Assembly (NCBI GenBank): GCA_947462335.1 | Contig: OX381705.1 | Location: forward strand, 48,366,898-48,430,897 | Source of the DNA: Harmothoe impar | Lineage: Eukaryota > Annelida > Polychaeta > Phyllodocida > Polynoidae | DNA length: 64,000 bases | Reading direction: 5' to 3' | Shown here: positions 1-14,129 of the stretch, piece by piece | Numbering within the stretch: the first letter of the stretch is position 1 | Layout of the letters: every line of letters starts with the position of its first letter | Position numbers and translations under genes: made by a program | The notes under the pieces: model-generated | Databases searched by the model: none | The model's input: the letters and a program-made list of their open reading frames with translations, nothing else | What the model was told of the DNA's origin: nothing

Positions 1-786
1 CCCCAGTATAAATCATGTGTGAGACCCAACCTTTACTCTGGACAAAGAATAGAAACCCCAATTCTCAACAGTCCTTTAAATTACAATATAGATTTAGATC
101 AATATAGCCCCAGTCTACTCTACACAGACTAGATTCAGATTAGACACTATCGGACAGGCAAAGGGGATGGGGAGAGAGATACCTATCATGTCATGGTCTT
201 ATCTCTGATCATCTCCCAAACCAAACAGACTGATTAGCACACAACACAATACAGTTAAGGGCTGCAAAGAACCGCTACTCTAAATCTGATTTCAACCCCC
301 TTACCGACTTGTCTATACCTTGCGGAGAGATAAAATTGATGTTTTTTGGTTGCCTAATGAGAGGTTGTTAAGGGTGGCGGTGAGGCAGTTCTGCCAGATA
401 TACAGCTAGGAACATAAATCACACCACTCAGAGAGTATTCTATAAAGCAACTCGTGCCCTACTAAAGTCTGTGAAGTGAAGTGCTGGTTGCGAATTGTGA
501 TCACCCATATAGGTATGCCAACACCATCATTATCTCACACAGTTTTCTTCTATGGTGGCAAAAAAGGAGATAATAGGCGAGATAAACAGACAAGATAAGG
601 AAAACAGGCTGCAAACATCAATCCCACCACTTGTAGCTGTTCTACATACCTAAGTGAAGTCCCAGTCTAGGTGATGGTTTTTCTTTGTGGATTTTATCTC
701 ATTTTGTATTTTTATCCCCTGCTAACATACCTGCATGGTATAATTTATACGCACGAAAGGCTCATCCACAATAAGTTGACTTATAT

Positions 787-866
787 ATTATGTTGGATAC
801 TATAGTATAGGCTACCAGTGTGAAGTAGAGACCTTCAGCTCATTATGTTGGATACTAGTATAGGCT
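787..866. repeat. Short direct repeat, two copies 55 bp apart
   Basis: ATTATGTTGGATACTA begins at 787 and again at 842. Each is followed by GTATAGGCT, with a 2-base indel (tatagtatag against tagtatag). It looks like a small local duplication. Confidence 0.7.
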
Positions 867-3800
867 GTCAAAGTCAAGTCCATTGGTCTACCATCATCTT
901 ACTACCCCTATATCCTGGTCTAGCTGAAGCACACTGGTCTGTACCCACATACAGCCTCCATCAACACCCATACAACCTCCATACCTTCACCCCCTATGTA
1001 CTAACAGCAGACAGACAGGTATTTACACCTGGAGGCGGTGGATCAAAGCCCCTTACACCCCAGCCTTCCTCCAGGGTCACCACCTCCAGCGTGACCCATG
1101 AACTCTAACCCCTGACCTCCCTGGGCATGAAATCGACACCCAGACCTAGGAGAGGGTGAAGACAGAGCGGCAAGCGTGCCGACCACGGCGTCCGGTCTGA
1201 GTAGATGAAGATGAATCCATGTTGAAAACAAGAGTCATTGTGGCCTTCCTTCAAACTCCCGTGGCTTCCAACTGGCTTCCTAAGTGGCTTCAAGGCGATT
1301 GAGAAGGGAGGGCGGCAGCTGAGCCAAACCTAATGCTAGAAGGATTAGGCGACCTCGGGCGATCTGTTCTAGGCCCTGTGATTCATCAGTATTGTGTTTA
1401 AGGCTAGGAGTGGTTCTGAGCTCGTAGACAGAGTAGCTCAAGGGACTGGTGGCTGCTGACGGGGTCAGAGGATTGCTCCTGGAGACAGGTAGTATCTGCG
1501 CCGATAACAAGATGGAGGTGATTACGACTGTTCATGGTGGCAGTCTATGTGCCTGGAACAAGTTTTGTTCTATTTTGCCTTCTGTCATCGTTGGCTCAAT
1601 CCTTTCCCCTTCATTCCACTTGGTCTACCTTCTAGATTCTACTTTCTGACCTCTTGTCTCCTTTCCGATCCCTCTCACAGATGCACGTTCTCCTTCCCTA
1701 CTGTCCCTATAACTACTAACACGATATATGGTTGTACCCATTCCTATGTATATATAATCGTGTTCTTATTGGAGTATCTTTCCCTCAGTGGGACAGTCCC
1801 ACGGTGTATATAAATAGGGACCTAGATTCACCCCTGCAGATACTTGCTACTGTGTATAATTACACACAAGTTCAACCATACCCTGGAGGAAGTGGAGCAC
1901 ACACAATCCAAGCTGGTACTGCCCCCTAGCTACCGTTTAATTAATCCCCCTTCATTAGACGTGGCCATTTACCTTCCTCCCCTAGAGGGCTATCTGGTTG
2001 AAGTACACCTTTCACGATGGACAGTGATATATAGAAGAGGGACAGAGGGAATATACACAATACATGAAGTTCTAGTTGTATATCAAGGGATTGGCCTACA
2101 TATATCACAGGTATATAATGACGGAGGAGAGGGTGCAGAATGTCTGTACTCATTATTGACCGTGTAGGCTCCGGGCTAAATGCCTAAATCATTAGGATGC
2201 ACAGGGAGAATATGTACAGATGAAAGGAGGGAGAAGGAGGACTTATTTAAAGCACTCCATCAGCTGATGGCTTCATTTGTGGGTTGGGTATTGCAGTTGT
2301 TGCTTATGTATACACGTGATATGGTAATTGGAGGCTGGTGATGAGGGCTGAAAATGTTCACATCTTACTTAGACAATAGAATCAGGGCACATATGTTAGC
2401 AGCAATTATCTCCCCCTCCCCTCCCCTCACAGATGTTAATCTGCCATCATGCACGCATGCCAATTGGTAACAATGCCATTTTTAATACCCTATATAGACC
2501 CACATATCCTAGAATCATTATCTCAACCCTAGAAGCGTGTCAGGCTGTTGCCTCTTTATTCATGGTCATACGTTGTAACATGTATCATTATGTAGATGAC
2601 CTGAGGCCCCAGAAAGATGACCTTATATCGATGTGAAGATAGCACAGCGTCTCTGACACTGCTTGCCTCCTCAGCAGATGCTCCTTGTTTTGGTGGGGAG
2701 GTGGCAGTAGTGTGGTCCCCTGTGACAGGAGGCAGCCTAATGGCTGTGTTAATAGGGGGGATGGCCAGGTGTGAGAGGGTGGGAGGGGGAGGCTGGCTGG
2801 GAGGACAGGGACTGGCCAGGTGGGCGCAGGTGGGCATGCAGGATGGTGGTAGCTGTATAGTCTCTACTTGTACCTGTGTACAAAGATAACTCACCTTTTG
2901 AGGTGCAGTTCCTAGATGCCACCCTCTATGTAGCCAGCAAAGCGGCACGTAGATTCAGGCCAGTTGGGTTTTAGTAGGGCCATACCTGGGCGTTGAGTTG
3001 TGTGAGTTATGGTTATTGTAAGGTAACTAAGAGGGAACACTGTGGGAACCCGTTGTTGTAAGGGACTGAGGGAGGGACAAGTATAACAGACCGCAATCAT
3101 TGCAGTCAGGCGAAGGGGTCAGGTCCCCACCGTTTTAAAATTGTGCAGAATAAAGAGACTCCACCTAGCAGAACTAAGCACTGTGTATACCACACCACCT
3201 GATGTACAAACCACTTTTCCTAGTTTTTATTATCAATAATCACACTTCGTTACGGTACTTGGGGACAGTAAGTTGGTCCTGGGCTACGCCTCGACATAGA
3301 TAAGGGAAGTACAAACAAGTAAAACTATGTAAATAGAGAAAATATATTACCATTAGATGTTTGATGCAAGAGCACCGTATGTCACCATCTTGTATGTAAG
3401 CCTCATCAAGATATACAGATACCATGCCCGTGCGCTGGGAATCTGGTACACAATGTTGTGCAGAGGTATATAGTAGAACATTATTCGGCAGCATACACGC
3501 AAAGCTGAACACAGTGTCACGTTTAAATTGCCGTTCCCTAGCTAATACATGTACCCATTTGACTTGACCTCAGGCATCTAGGGAACTGAGGAATACTGAA
3601 CCAATGGCCCAATGTCTGCAGCATAGTCTACAAATCTTGGCTGCCTCCATTACACTCTATGTACAACCAAGCACTGCCAATGTCCATAGGCATCAGGGGA
3701 GTCTACCCTGGCCAATGTCAATGTCCACAGGCGCTAGCATTGCAGTCTGTACACAGCGAAGGCAATTGAAGTTAAATATAAGGAATGTGGCAGGTAGTCA

Positions 3801-6800
3801 AGAAGGGGTGACATAGAAGGCATACATAGAAGAAGGAATAGCAGTGACTAGAGATTACAAATGTAGCCAGTAAGCTAAGAAGGGTAAAATGGCAGTGAGG
3901 TAGGCAGAACACGGAGAACCGTGGCAATGGCCCATGGGCAAGCCAGAAAAACTTTAGGCCTCTGCATACTGGTCACCCCTCCCCTCTATACATTCACCTC
4001 TGCCCTACCCTTTTGCCCCCTAGCAGTGGCACGAGCCCACAGGGGTCACAGAACCAATCCTGGCGGATATTAGGTCAAGCCCGCAAAACGGAAGCGGAAA
4101 CGCTTGGCCCACCATTTGCGAGTGATTGTGCATGGGGGTATTGTACATGTACATCCCTATATGGTGTGAAGAAAAGGGTCAGGTGAACAAGGGTTAGCTG
4201 CTTTAAACCTATTGCAATGCTATGCATTTCACAATTGTGCATTAGAATTGCACTTCCATGGGTGTACTCCAGAAGAGTATAATTTAGTTCAACCGATATC
4301 AAAAGTCGTATATTTACATGGTATATCTGGGAACTACTTGTAATATAGCTTTGTGGCTTCATAGCCATAGTAGCAGTTTTGAGGTACCTTGTACACCTTG
4401 CGGGGATTCAAAGGCAATCTCCAGATTGTAAAGACCTATCAGAGCCCTGTCTTGTGGTCAGGGGATCTGTCAAGGTGATTGATCACCCCTTCTCTATGTA
4501 GCGTTATCCCCTGTCCACCTCTGCACTGTCTCACCTCTGCAGACATGATTATAGAGGATTTTAGTTCTGGTTATGAGACCCACTGGTTCTATGCTCGCCC
4601 AGTCATTGTCTATTTTGTCACTGGATGTTTATAAATACTAATGAGGGTTAATATTTCTCGTCGTTTAATTAAGCATTTTTATAATAACCATTAAATATTA
4701 TTAAGGAGCCACTAAAGGAGGTATGCTGTGTGGACCCTTGTAAACTGGGTCTCTTGCTGCCTGGGGCAATTTGTTGCTGTCCTCTGTACAGAATGGAAAG
4801 GCCTTGGCTGGAACACCCCTAGGCTGCTCTAGGCATCTTTTATGCCTGCTTCAGGCCTCTCTAGGCCGACCTTCAGTGGCTGGGAGGCGGTCAGGAGCGT
4901 GGGGTGGTGGTCGGGAGTGGGAAACGTCACTTAACGTAATGACAACGCCGGGAGGGAGTTTGGCAACATGGCCACAGTCTTGGTAGACGTCCATAATAAG
5001 TCACGTAATGCCTGGGTTTAGACCCCCAGGACAGGTTAAAGACCAACAGAAAGACAGTCCTGGGGCTATGGACGTCTGTCTGTATCTATGTGTGAGTTGT
5101 TTATGGGTGTCCTCCCATAGGTATGCATGTATTATGGCCGTTTGTACCAAAGCATTGTCCTAAAATGAAATGCCCCTTGAGATCATAAATCAGTCAATCA
5201 TATTCCCTTTCTCGCTCTCTCCCTTCCCTCCATCCTCACTTCACTCCCTCGCTCGGCTCCCTCCCTGCCTGACTGTCTGCCTCCCTCTTGTCCAACCAGT
5301 TCTATCATATTTTGTTTAGAGTGCATGGGCGGCCTGCACACACCGTAGTAGGGAGTCACTTGGGCGTACCATTGACTGTGTATGAGACCCTGTAGGCACA
5401 TGTACAGATCCATGTTGTGTGGCATGTACAAACAGCAGTGTCTTTGATACCCTGGAAACCGGAGAGTTCCACCCTCCTTCACCCGCGGAGAGTTCCACTC
5501 CTACATATGTAAGATCAGGGGCTGGTCCCTATATCAACGCCTCCCTTTGTTATGTCCCAGCACTGCTTACAAAGACGAGGATGTATGGTGTCATTCATTA
5601 CTGACACCTGTTGGTCCAGATCCTAGCCTCTACTTGGTCTAGTAGCCATAGGCAGTGACAGAGATCAGCTTACAGCGCCTAAAGCCATAGTAGAGACTTT
5701 TTGAAAAGAGCACTCATTTATCTCTGTCCTCTTGGACCTCACCCTACCTCTATACCTTATAAATAATACCCTTTAAGTAGTTACACTTGAGGCAATCCCC
5801 ACCTGGGATAAACATAAATTATCCAATTAGAGGTTTAATGTAATTGCTTAATTAAACGCTATGGGGGATTATAGGAGGTATAAGCATGGGTGGGAGGGAC
5901 CCTTTGTCCTGTAGTATCCAGGGAGGCACCTTTTGTATGGAACTCTTTCACCCCGCGCGGGAACCCTCTTTAATGTGGTGAGATGGGGAGGGGTGGGTCT
6001 GTTGTTACGGCTGACAGTGGAAGAGTTGTAAGCCCTTGAGTCCCATGATGGACTGGGCAGTAAATCTCAAACTGGACAAGGCAGTCACTGCTAGAGCCCC
6101 ACTCTCTGCATGTCACACAAACATTTTGGACCTCCAAGGCTGAAGTCTGGAGTGGTACTTGCAGTATGTTTGGTTTGATATCTGGATGTTGTTTGTGGGT
6201 GATAAATGATGAATGTATAGCCGCAGGAGGTGTGGGAGGTATGTACTGGAGGAGGTCAGTATCCTGGTATCGGTTGGTGGTGCCAACTGGATGGGATTTA
6301 TCATGAAGCGGCAGCAAAGACCCAGACCGACAAGGGGGTGAGATATGGACCACCGAGGCATCTATTGTGCCACCCAGGCCCCTTTCTCTGTCATCCCTAC
6401 TCCAACTTCACACAAATACAGTGTGCCCTTTTCTACGTTGATGCAGGCCATGCATGACCTGCTATATTCCCGAATAATTTGATATCTAGAGTAGAGCTCA
6501 GCTAGTTTTCTGTTGACATTAAATTTTTGGTTATGTTTGAGGAGCAGGAAAAGCTCGTACAGAATACCACTGGTTTCATTATAGGTTAAATAGTGGGCAC
6601 CATAATCACTATTCCATGCATAATAATATACCTGTCTTGGACAAGTCTATATTTTGAGGCCAGTTCTCACAGAGGTCTGAGCAGTCCTCCTGGGACCAGG
6701 AGCAGAGCATGGCCTCACAGCCTTCAGGACTCGTTAGTCATGTACCCACTGCACACCAGTGGCAGGAGCCCGATTGGGAAATCACCTTCACTTAGGGCAA

Positions 6801-9800
6801 ACCTGAGTCAGCTGGCCCTGGGTACGTGCTCATCTGTCCTTGGATATTGTAGTAGTGCGTAGACCATGCAGAACTACTATACATCCACCCATATTGTAAA
6901 GTAGGAAGATCCTTTTGCTCCGGGATGCATGCCCCAAGATGCATGGTTGACCTATAAAATGAATGTAAAACAGCTCTCGGCGTGGTATCTGCTGGTATCA
7001 ATATGTCCATGATAAAGACTAGCACACAGGATCGGTATCTCCATTATTTGCTACTTACCAACAATACTTTATAATAGTTCTCATCTATCTGCATTTTGTG
7101 ATTATATCATGGATTGTTAGGGACATGTGGCAGGCTCTCTCAGTTTATGATAAACTGGCATGGCGCCATGTTTAGCCTTTAGGTGCAACTGTAATGGTAT
7201 TACTGGCCACATGAATCCCATTGTCCCTGACTCTTTACCACTGGCTCGCCTACTACCATGCAGCTACCACCCCTACAGAGCAGGGCATGTGGTTAATATT
7301 TTCTCCCTATTCTCTAAACATCAGAGACTACTGGCGCCTCCAAGTAATAAACCGTGAATCACACGATATCATACCAGACAGCCCCGCCCATCGATTCCGA
7401 GACCTAAATAGCTTTTGTCCAAAACGCCCAGGGGCCTTAATATGGATCTAGAAAGTTAAGTTGGTTCCTTTCCTAAATTGGATCTTTTTAAGGGGGAATG
7501 GCTTTGCTCTCAGCTAGTTGAGTTCATATTTGAGAAAGGAGAACCCATGCTTTTGTGGTCTACTCTGTCATGTTTCTTTTTGGGGGGTGGGGGGGGGGTT
7601 ATAGCCAATTTATTGTACACTGTAGATGGTCAGAATCCTGGTGTGTGGTGGTTAGTGAGTGTCTATAGTTACTATGACCTGAGAAGCACCAGCGTCCTAT
7701 GTGTATACACAAGGGGATAAACAGGGATATCCAGAGATCCAGACGTATCCTGACAGTGATTAGATCTCCCACCTCATACCATAGATGTTTATCCTATATC
7801 CCTGGGTATCTCCTTCATGTATTTTACAAATATACCCATATGGATATAGGTCTATCAATCTGTATAGTCCCTTTGGCATAAAGATAGTAAACCCCTCCCC
7901 ATTCCTCCTGGGTATAAAAGGAAGATCTCCTAAATGTGATACACCTATATGGCATGAGCACTGCTAACAGTAGATTTAGGCCATCCTTCTACAGGAGTCT
8001 CTTGATGACCTGGGTGGTGGGGCTGGCAGCTTAAAGGGGGAGGCGGCATGTGCTGGAGGTCTCAGAGGGAGGTAAGTAGGAGGGGAAGGGTACAGGGGGA
8101 CGGCAGAGGTCTGGATCATCTCCTGTGTTATTACCATGAATCATACCTGTTGATCACATGGGGATGTTCCCAGGAGGGTTCGACCCCTTAGTCATAGAGC
8201 TGTAACTATAGGTTCTTCCCCCAGGGTGGAGGACACCATGGAGGAGATATAGACCACTGCTTATCAGGTTCTGCCGTTGCTTTTACTATTATGATTATGA
8301 ATTTGAGGTTTTAGGTTGTACCAGTGACCGGAGGCCTAGAGTTGCCGCAGTCCCGTCCCGTATCTAACCATTTTAAATTCAGTCAGTGTATTGCCATCTT
8401 CCGAATGAGGCCATAGTAATAATTATGGTCCAACCTTTGGATTTCAGATTGTATTACATGTATGAGCAAGGGGTGGGAGTAAATGTATTGATGGAATGAC
8501 CCGACCTCCCATCAGAATCTATGTACACGTATTTACCTTTTCTAGATCATCATGTACCATCAGGAACCTGGAGTCCCACAATACCCTCTACACACCTGTT
8601 TGTGCCTCACCCTCTTCACCTCTTCCCCTACCTACACGAGAAAAGAAGAAAAGACCTAGTATTATTGTATTTACCATGGGGTCGGGGCTGGCAATTGACG
8701 ACCAATAAGTCGGTGAGAGTTGCTCCAGGGCGTGCCCGGAGGGCTGTATGGATATTGTGGACCTAGTAGGAAGAGTGGGAGCTAGGCCGTGGGAATGTCC
8801 TCCACCAGGCCAGAGGCTGATGGAGGGCTTTGTAAGTGAGAGCCCCCTCTCTCAGCTAGAACCAATAACCTTGTGTGCTTGGTGATGTGCTGGTGGTTGG
8901 GGGCTAGAGAGTGAGCTGCTCTTGTGGAGAGGGTGAGTGGCTGAGGGTGTTGTGAGCAGCTCACTGAGCAGCTGTGTAGTCAAGGACAGCTTTCCACCCC
9001 CATGCCTGAATAACCCACCCCTGAAGTAGTATAGAGGTATGGTAGGGGATTAGTAGTGTGAACGGCTAGTGAGGGACATGGCCCGGGGACAAGGCTAGTA
9101 GGGGGACATAAAGAATGAATGATAGCACATTGTAAAGAGGAGAAATAAGTTCTAATAGTACATGTACATGTGGTGGAGAGTAAAGATTCCATATAACAAC
9201 GGTAGGACATGAAGAGGTAAGGTGCTTCAGGAAGGGGGATGAGAGGGAGGTGGGATGGGGGTGTCTCATCCCATGGGTCTGGTGGGTGCTATAGCCGACC
9301 AGCTGTCGATCCTGTGGATCACTGCTTGGAGGAATGAACCCGCCCTGGAGGAGAGGTTCGCTTGGGGTATGAGAGGGGTGGAGCAATCCGATACACGGCC
9401 ATTAGGCGTGGGAAACCAGCATGAGACGACCCAGCTGCCAGGTGAGCCGGGAGTGGCCTCGGGGTGTGGCTGGGGAGTGTGGGGGGAGGGGGAGTTGGAG
9501 GTCCAGGACTCAGGTAGGATGAAGGGAGCCAGGCTAAAGGGTGAATCCTCAGGTGGAAATAGGGGTTATAGGAGATCTGGAAGAACACCTGTAAAGGTAA
9601 AACATATGGGGCATAGGCTTGCTACAGTCCTTGTGCCCCACTGCTTCTCTTAATCCTATATTCCAGTTCCCCTACCCCAAAAGCCATAGCAAGGACAGGA
9701 ATAGTTGTATGCTTAACATGGGTTTGTGATATTATTGAAGAGGACTATGTCAAATGAATTGTTATTGTGGATATCAGATTTTCTTATTCAATATAAAAGG

Positions 9801-12220
9801 TGTTTATACCCTTCTATATGGAAAGGACTTCCTTTATCATTAGCGACTAATTCCCCTTGCATACGAAAGACATAGCAATTCTAGTAGTTGGTTCATGGTC
9901 CATAAAGGCATATATCATTATATCGATTAATAACCTCACCTATTCCATAAGCATCACTATGCCATTTTTCTTCATACTTTATCACGTGGGATTCAATAGA
10001 AACACAGAAGCCTCTATAGGCCTAGGCCCTGTGTAACCAGAGAGTTGCGCACGTTACCATGGCATACTATCCAGGAACAGGGAGAAAAACAGTTAGAATG
10101 GCTTTGTTTGGTCGTCATTAGCTCTCATTGCAGAGTGGCGTATGTTGTGTTTATAATTAAGGTTGGGGGAGGTTTTGTTTTCCTGCCTTCGCTGATGAGT
10201 CTACAGCACGCATCATAGACAGGCTGAGGCCCCTAGGGGCTATTTCCCTTCTCTATTCCCCTCCCTCAACACTCTATATATTGGCACAGTATCGTGGCTG
10301 TACAATCAAAGACTTGGGCAAACCTATTTGGGCGTCTCAGGAGAGGTGGAGGTAGGGGAGCAGTTGGAGTCTGTCTAGGCTTTAACTGCCTACCCTATGG
10401 GAAATTGCCTTCGTTATGAGACAATGTACATGTGTATGTATACAGGAATAGACTGGAACAATAGCGATTGGGGATAGAAGTGGTTGGGAAGATGAGATAT
10501 ATGTAGACATGGAACCATCATTTAATCTACTGACATTGAGAGTCGGAATGCAATATATTCCATGGCATATATATATATAGTGCCAGTTCGGGCAAAGGGT
10601 TTGGGGATGGTAGTTTGATACTATGAATGTGTTTATTGGATAGTGAGAAAGTCAAGGTCACTTTAAGTGGGGCATGCCTCCAGGGAATGCTAATGGCCTC
10701 CATGTAGGAAGGTATGTGTACTAATTAGCAAGATGATGAATGTACGCATCCTGCCCTTGAAATATTACTCAAGCCTGGAATGCTGCTTTAGGGTGGGGTG
10801 GCTATGAGGGTTGTTAATATTATGTTGCCCCAATATCAAATCTAAACATGAAATGAAGCCCCAGAAATTGGCACCAACTGATATCAACAAACCGTTAATG
10901 GGTGTAAGAAGTCCTAAAGGCACTGTTTGAATACCAGGAGGTTCAAGCATTGATACGCAGCCATCTGACGATCTGTCCTCACTATCATGATCATCTAGGA
11001 TCCCTTCCCCAACATATACACAGACCCACCAGCTCACTTTCGCTGGTCAAATAAATACGTACTGGCTACTGGAGCATAAGCAAGGAACAGACTGGAACCA
11101 GTGCAAATATACACTCCCAAGTGTCTGGCCTCTCTGGCACCATGGCCGTATACCTAATGGTTGGCATTGGGTCGCTCATTCAGTATTATATTTCAATTTA
11201 GGAGCAGGTCAGACGCAATGCTAAGGAGCAGCTTTCTATACCATGTCTGATGACTAGATAGTATGTGAGTTACTGAAGTTACTGTGTTGGTATCAAGTGA
11301 TGCTGGGACTATGACATTAAGTCCAGTAGTGGTAGTTATACTTTTCTCTGTACAATAAGATTGACTGATGCCCCTTATCTTTTCAGTAAAGTGTAGATAT
11401 CTGTAGTCCGGGCCGTATGGGTCATCCATAACGTATAGCACGCAATGTTTGGCCATTTTCAACACACACAGCCATGTCACGCTTTTTCCCCAGCAATGTA
11501 CAGCCACGTACAGAATTGTTTGTCACACTCAGACCAACGCCCCCTTAGGCGTGACATACTTTATGCATGCCCCCTACTATATAATAATATTATTATGAGA
11601 CCAGCACGTCAGCCCATTTTAGCATTCATCATTGTATAGGTCTATACCATACAAACGCAAACCCACCACAGACATGCACCCAATCAAACCTGACTGAAAC
11701 CCTTATCCATCCATCAACCCCGCGCGCAGAAATAAGACAAGCAATGATATAAAAGTGCAGTAAAATAGACACCAGAACACCCCCTTAGTCCCACGTACGC
11801 GGACGCCTATGCCAGCTTCTAGTGTTAAAGGCAGTTGCCCGCCGTTTGCCTCCTGGCCCGCGCCCTACAAGGCCTCCCGGAAATTAGCAGCTAATTTCGC
11901 CCGTCCCTGTCCAATGATCGATGAGGATGTGTTTTTACTGGCCCCCTTAAATCTGTGGATGTTCTATGTTCTATGCCTACGCCCTCTACCTCAACCCATA
12001 TAGCAAAAGTCAGCAGTCTCTCATGTTATAAGCGTGCTTTTGTAGATATAATTCTGTAAAAATAGTTGTCATCCATGAATAAATCCAGGATTTTGCAACT
12101 CTAGACTCCCAACATTTGATACATACATGTACTGGTTTATAGGGGTTGAGGTACAGCACCACACAGGGTATAGCTAGAGTGACTTGGATCCCCAGCCGCC
12201 AGCCTGTATTACCCAATGGC

Positions 12221-12239
12221 GAGCAGCTCTGAGCAGCTC
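12221..12239. repeat. GAGCAGCTC-T-GAGCAGCTC dyad
   Basis: Two exact copies of the odd palindrome with a 10-bp start-to-start spacing, equal to about one helical turn. The same 19 bases occur at 36135. Confidence 0.85.
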
Positions 12240-14037
12240 GTGAACGACTCAGACAGTGACTGATGGTGCTCGTCCATTGAAACACTACCACACCTCATGA
12301 TGGATAAGGCCAGAGACGAAATAACAGCCAACTGCATCTGCCAACCATGCCCATCTACAGAACCAGATTGTTTTCTGTTGTGGGATACATGTATACCTCA
12401 ATATATTGTAGCTGATTACCATTGTGTGATAGTATATCAAAGTAGCTGGGGAATCTGTGTCAAACATCATTCTAAAGTGTCGTGGAGGTTAAGTTCTATG
12501 TTAAACTCACTGAGAATACTGCAGACATTTTATAATAAGCTGTTAATCATCAGGAATTCACTTCACAATACCTGAAGCACAAATCTATATTTTGTCTTCA
12601 TTGTTTGATGTAATATTGAACAATGTATACTCATTGCACTTGAAAGCTTTAAGTAACAGTGCAGGCGCATGTATAATCATATGAGCTAATGTAACACCTA
12701 TGCTGCCTGTAAGATCCAAACACATGGTAATGTCACTGATACTGGGGAGGCTCTTGAGGTAGCTGCTGCTGGTGTAAGGTGATGGGACGGGGGCAGGTGT
12801 GTGATGGGGGTAGACGGTGGCCTTGTCATGGCAACAGTTACTTGCATAAGATGGAGGGTGACAGAGGAGGGGAGAAAGCACTGAGAGGATCAGGTGGGAC
12901 GAATAAAAGCTAGCGTCAGGCATGAGGGAAGAGGAGGAGCTCCACAAACGGTATGCTAACAGCCGACTAACGATGATATGCTAATAACGACCCTTTATAC
13001 CTAGACACTGTATCAGCTGCAGTCTACTGGAGCAGAGTGGGAGGTGTCTGAAGTGATGGTGAAGTTTCCACCCCTACTCCGTCCTCCTCCCTTAATTGTT
13101 AGGGAAGGCCACCTTTCTTGGGACAGGGAAATTGATGAGGATATAATATGTTATATAAGATGAGGTGTGTGTATTTCACGACAACGGTGAATGATGGCAA
13201 TATTAAACCATGGGTCACCTAATAATAGTATTGCAGCTATAGGTGTAGCATTTGTAGGATTGTAAATGTATACCTATATACATATCAGTTTCACAGTAGA
13301 GTAGATCCCCAAGGCTGCATGCATTAGCTGCAATTTACAGTCACCATTACATGAATGAAGAGCACGTGCCAGGAACGAGATAAGGCAAAAGGTACTGCAC
13401 AGTACTACCATTGTGCATCTTTGTGTAACAGAGACATTGAGTGTTGTATTGCCATTCATCTTTACAAGAAGTATATTGTACTGTACGCTCAATGGAGTGG
13501 GACTGTTCTGCATTGTCTCCCCTGCTAAGGCTAGACTCAGGCGGCTAGAATGTCCATAGCTTGGTAAAAAGGACATTTGAGATATGTCATGGAGAAACCT
13601 TAGTGACACTCACTACAAGCTAACATTGTTTGCTATTCTCTGAACTCCTGATAAGCCCCATTAGTAAAGTGAGAGTTCCTTTTGTTTATGAGAGGCAGTT
13701 GGAGCACCGCTGAAACACTCGTCGCGATATATCTTCTGACTGTGCAACCCGTGAGTCCTTTATTTCACTCGTCCAACCTAGAGCAGGCGATGAGCACGAT
13801 TGATTTAGAGAACATCATGGGAAGAACTTTGAAATGGCAGTAATAATATTATGATTGTATTTCCAGCAGTATGGATGCTGGTATTCCACAGCCTAAATCA
13901 CGTCTTATTACTAGGTAGTCCCACTTTCCTCCGCCGCACACCTGGCCTTAACTTTGACACAGGTAGACAAGGCCCCTATCATACACACTCTCACCGCCAG
14001 GTGACACCACCTGACCCCACCTGACCTGTCCCCTAGC

Positions 14038-14123
14038 CACGTGACGTCGCCACCCGCCGCTACCAGAGGGCGCCATTCGCCGTCACTTCCGGTGATCACT
14101 TCCGGTCGGGTTGCCATGGAAAC
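14038..14123. promoter_or_regulatory. CpG-rich promoter-like motif cluster (E-box, CRE, CTCF, two ETS, RFX X-box)
   Basis: In 86 bases the following can be read: CACGTGAC (14038-14045), overlapping TGACGTCG (14042-14049); a 13/14 match to the CTCF core (14059-14074); two CACTTCCGG ETS-type sites (14084-14092 and 14097-14105); and the X-box palindrome GTTGCCATGGAAAC (14110-14123). About 13 CpGs fall in this stretch, far denser than its surroundings. Tandem ETS sites with NRF/CRE/RFX motifs are typical of CpG promoters of broadly expressed genes, often bidirectional. Just downstream, ATGGGCTG is followed by a good donor (gtgagg at about 14153). That gives a possible tiny first exon, but its phase (2) does not fit the exon at 18700. 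It could be a promoter, an alternative TSS or an insulator. Confidence 0.45.
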
Positions 14124-14129
14124 GGCTCA

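Larger units (their letters stand above)
1..13900. other. Noncoding stretch, upstream intron or 5' flank; no gene recognised
   Basis: Both strands contain only short chance ORFs (at most about 132 codons) with no domain, hydrophobic signal sequence or splice context that I recognise. Visible items are a 55-bp-spaced direct repeat at 787-866, a C/T-rich tract at about 5200-5290, a G-rich run near 7580-7600, a TA microsatellite near 10566-10582 and GAGCWGCTC copies at 8913, 8954, 12221 and 12231. Whether it is intron 1 of the ROR-like gene or intergenic cannot be told, because the first exon is not identified. Confidence 0.6.
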
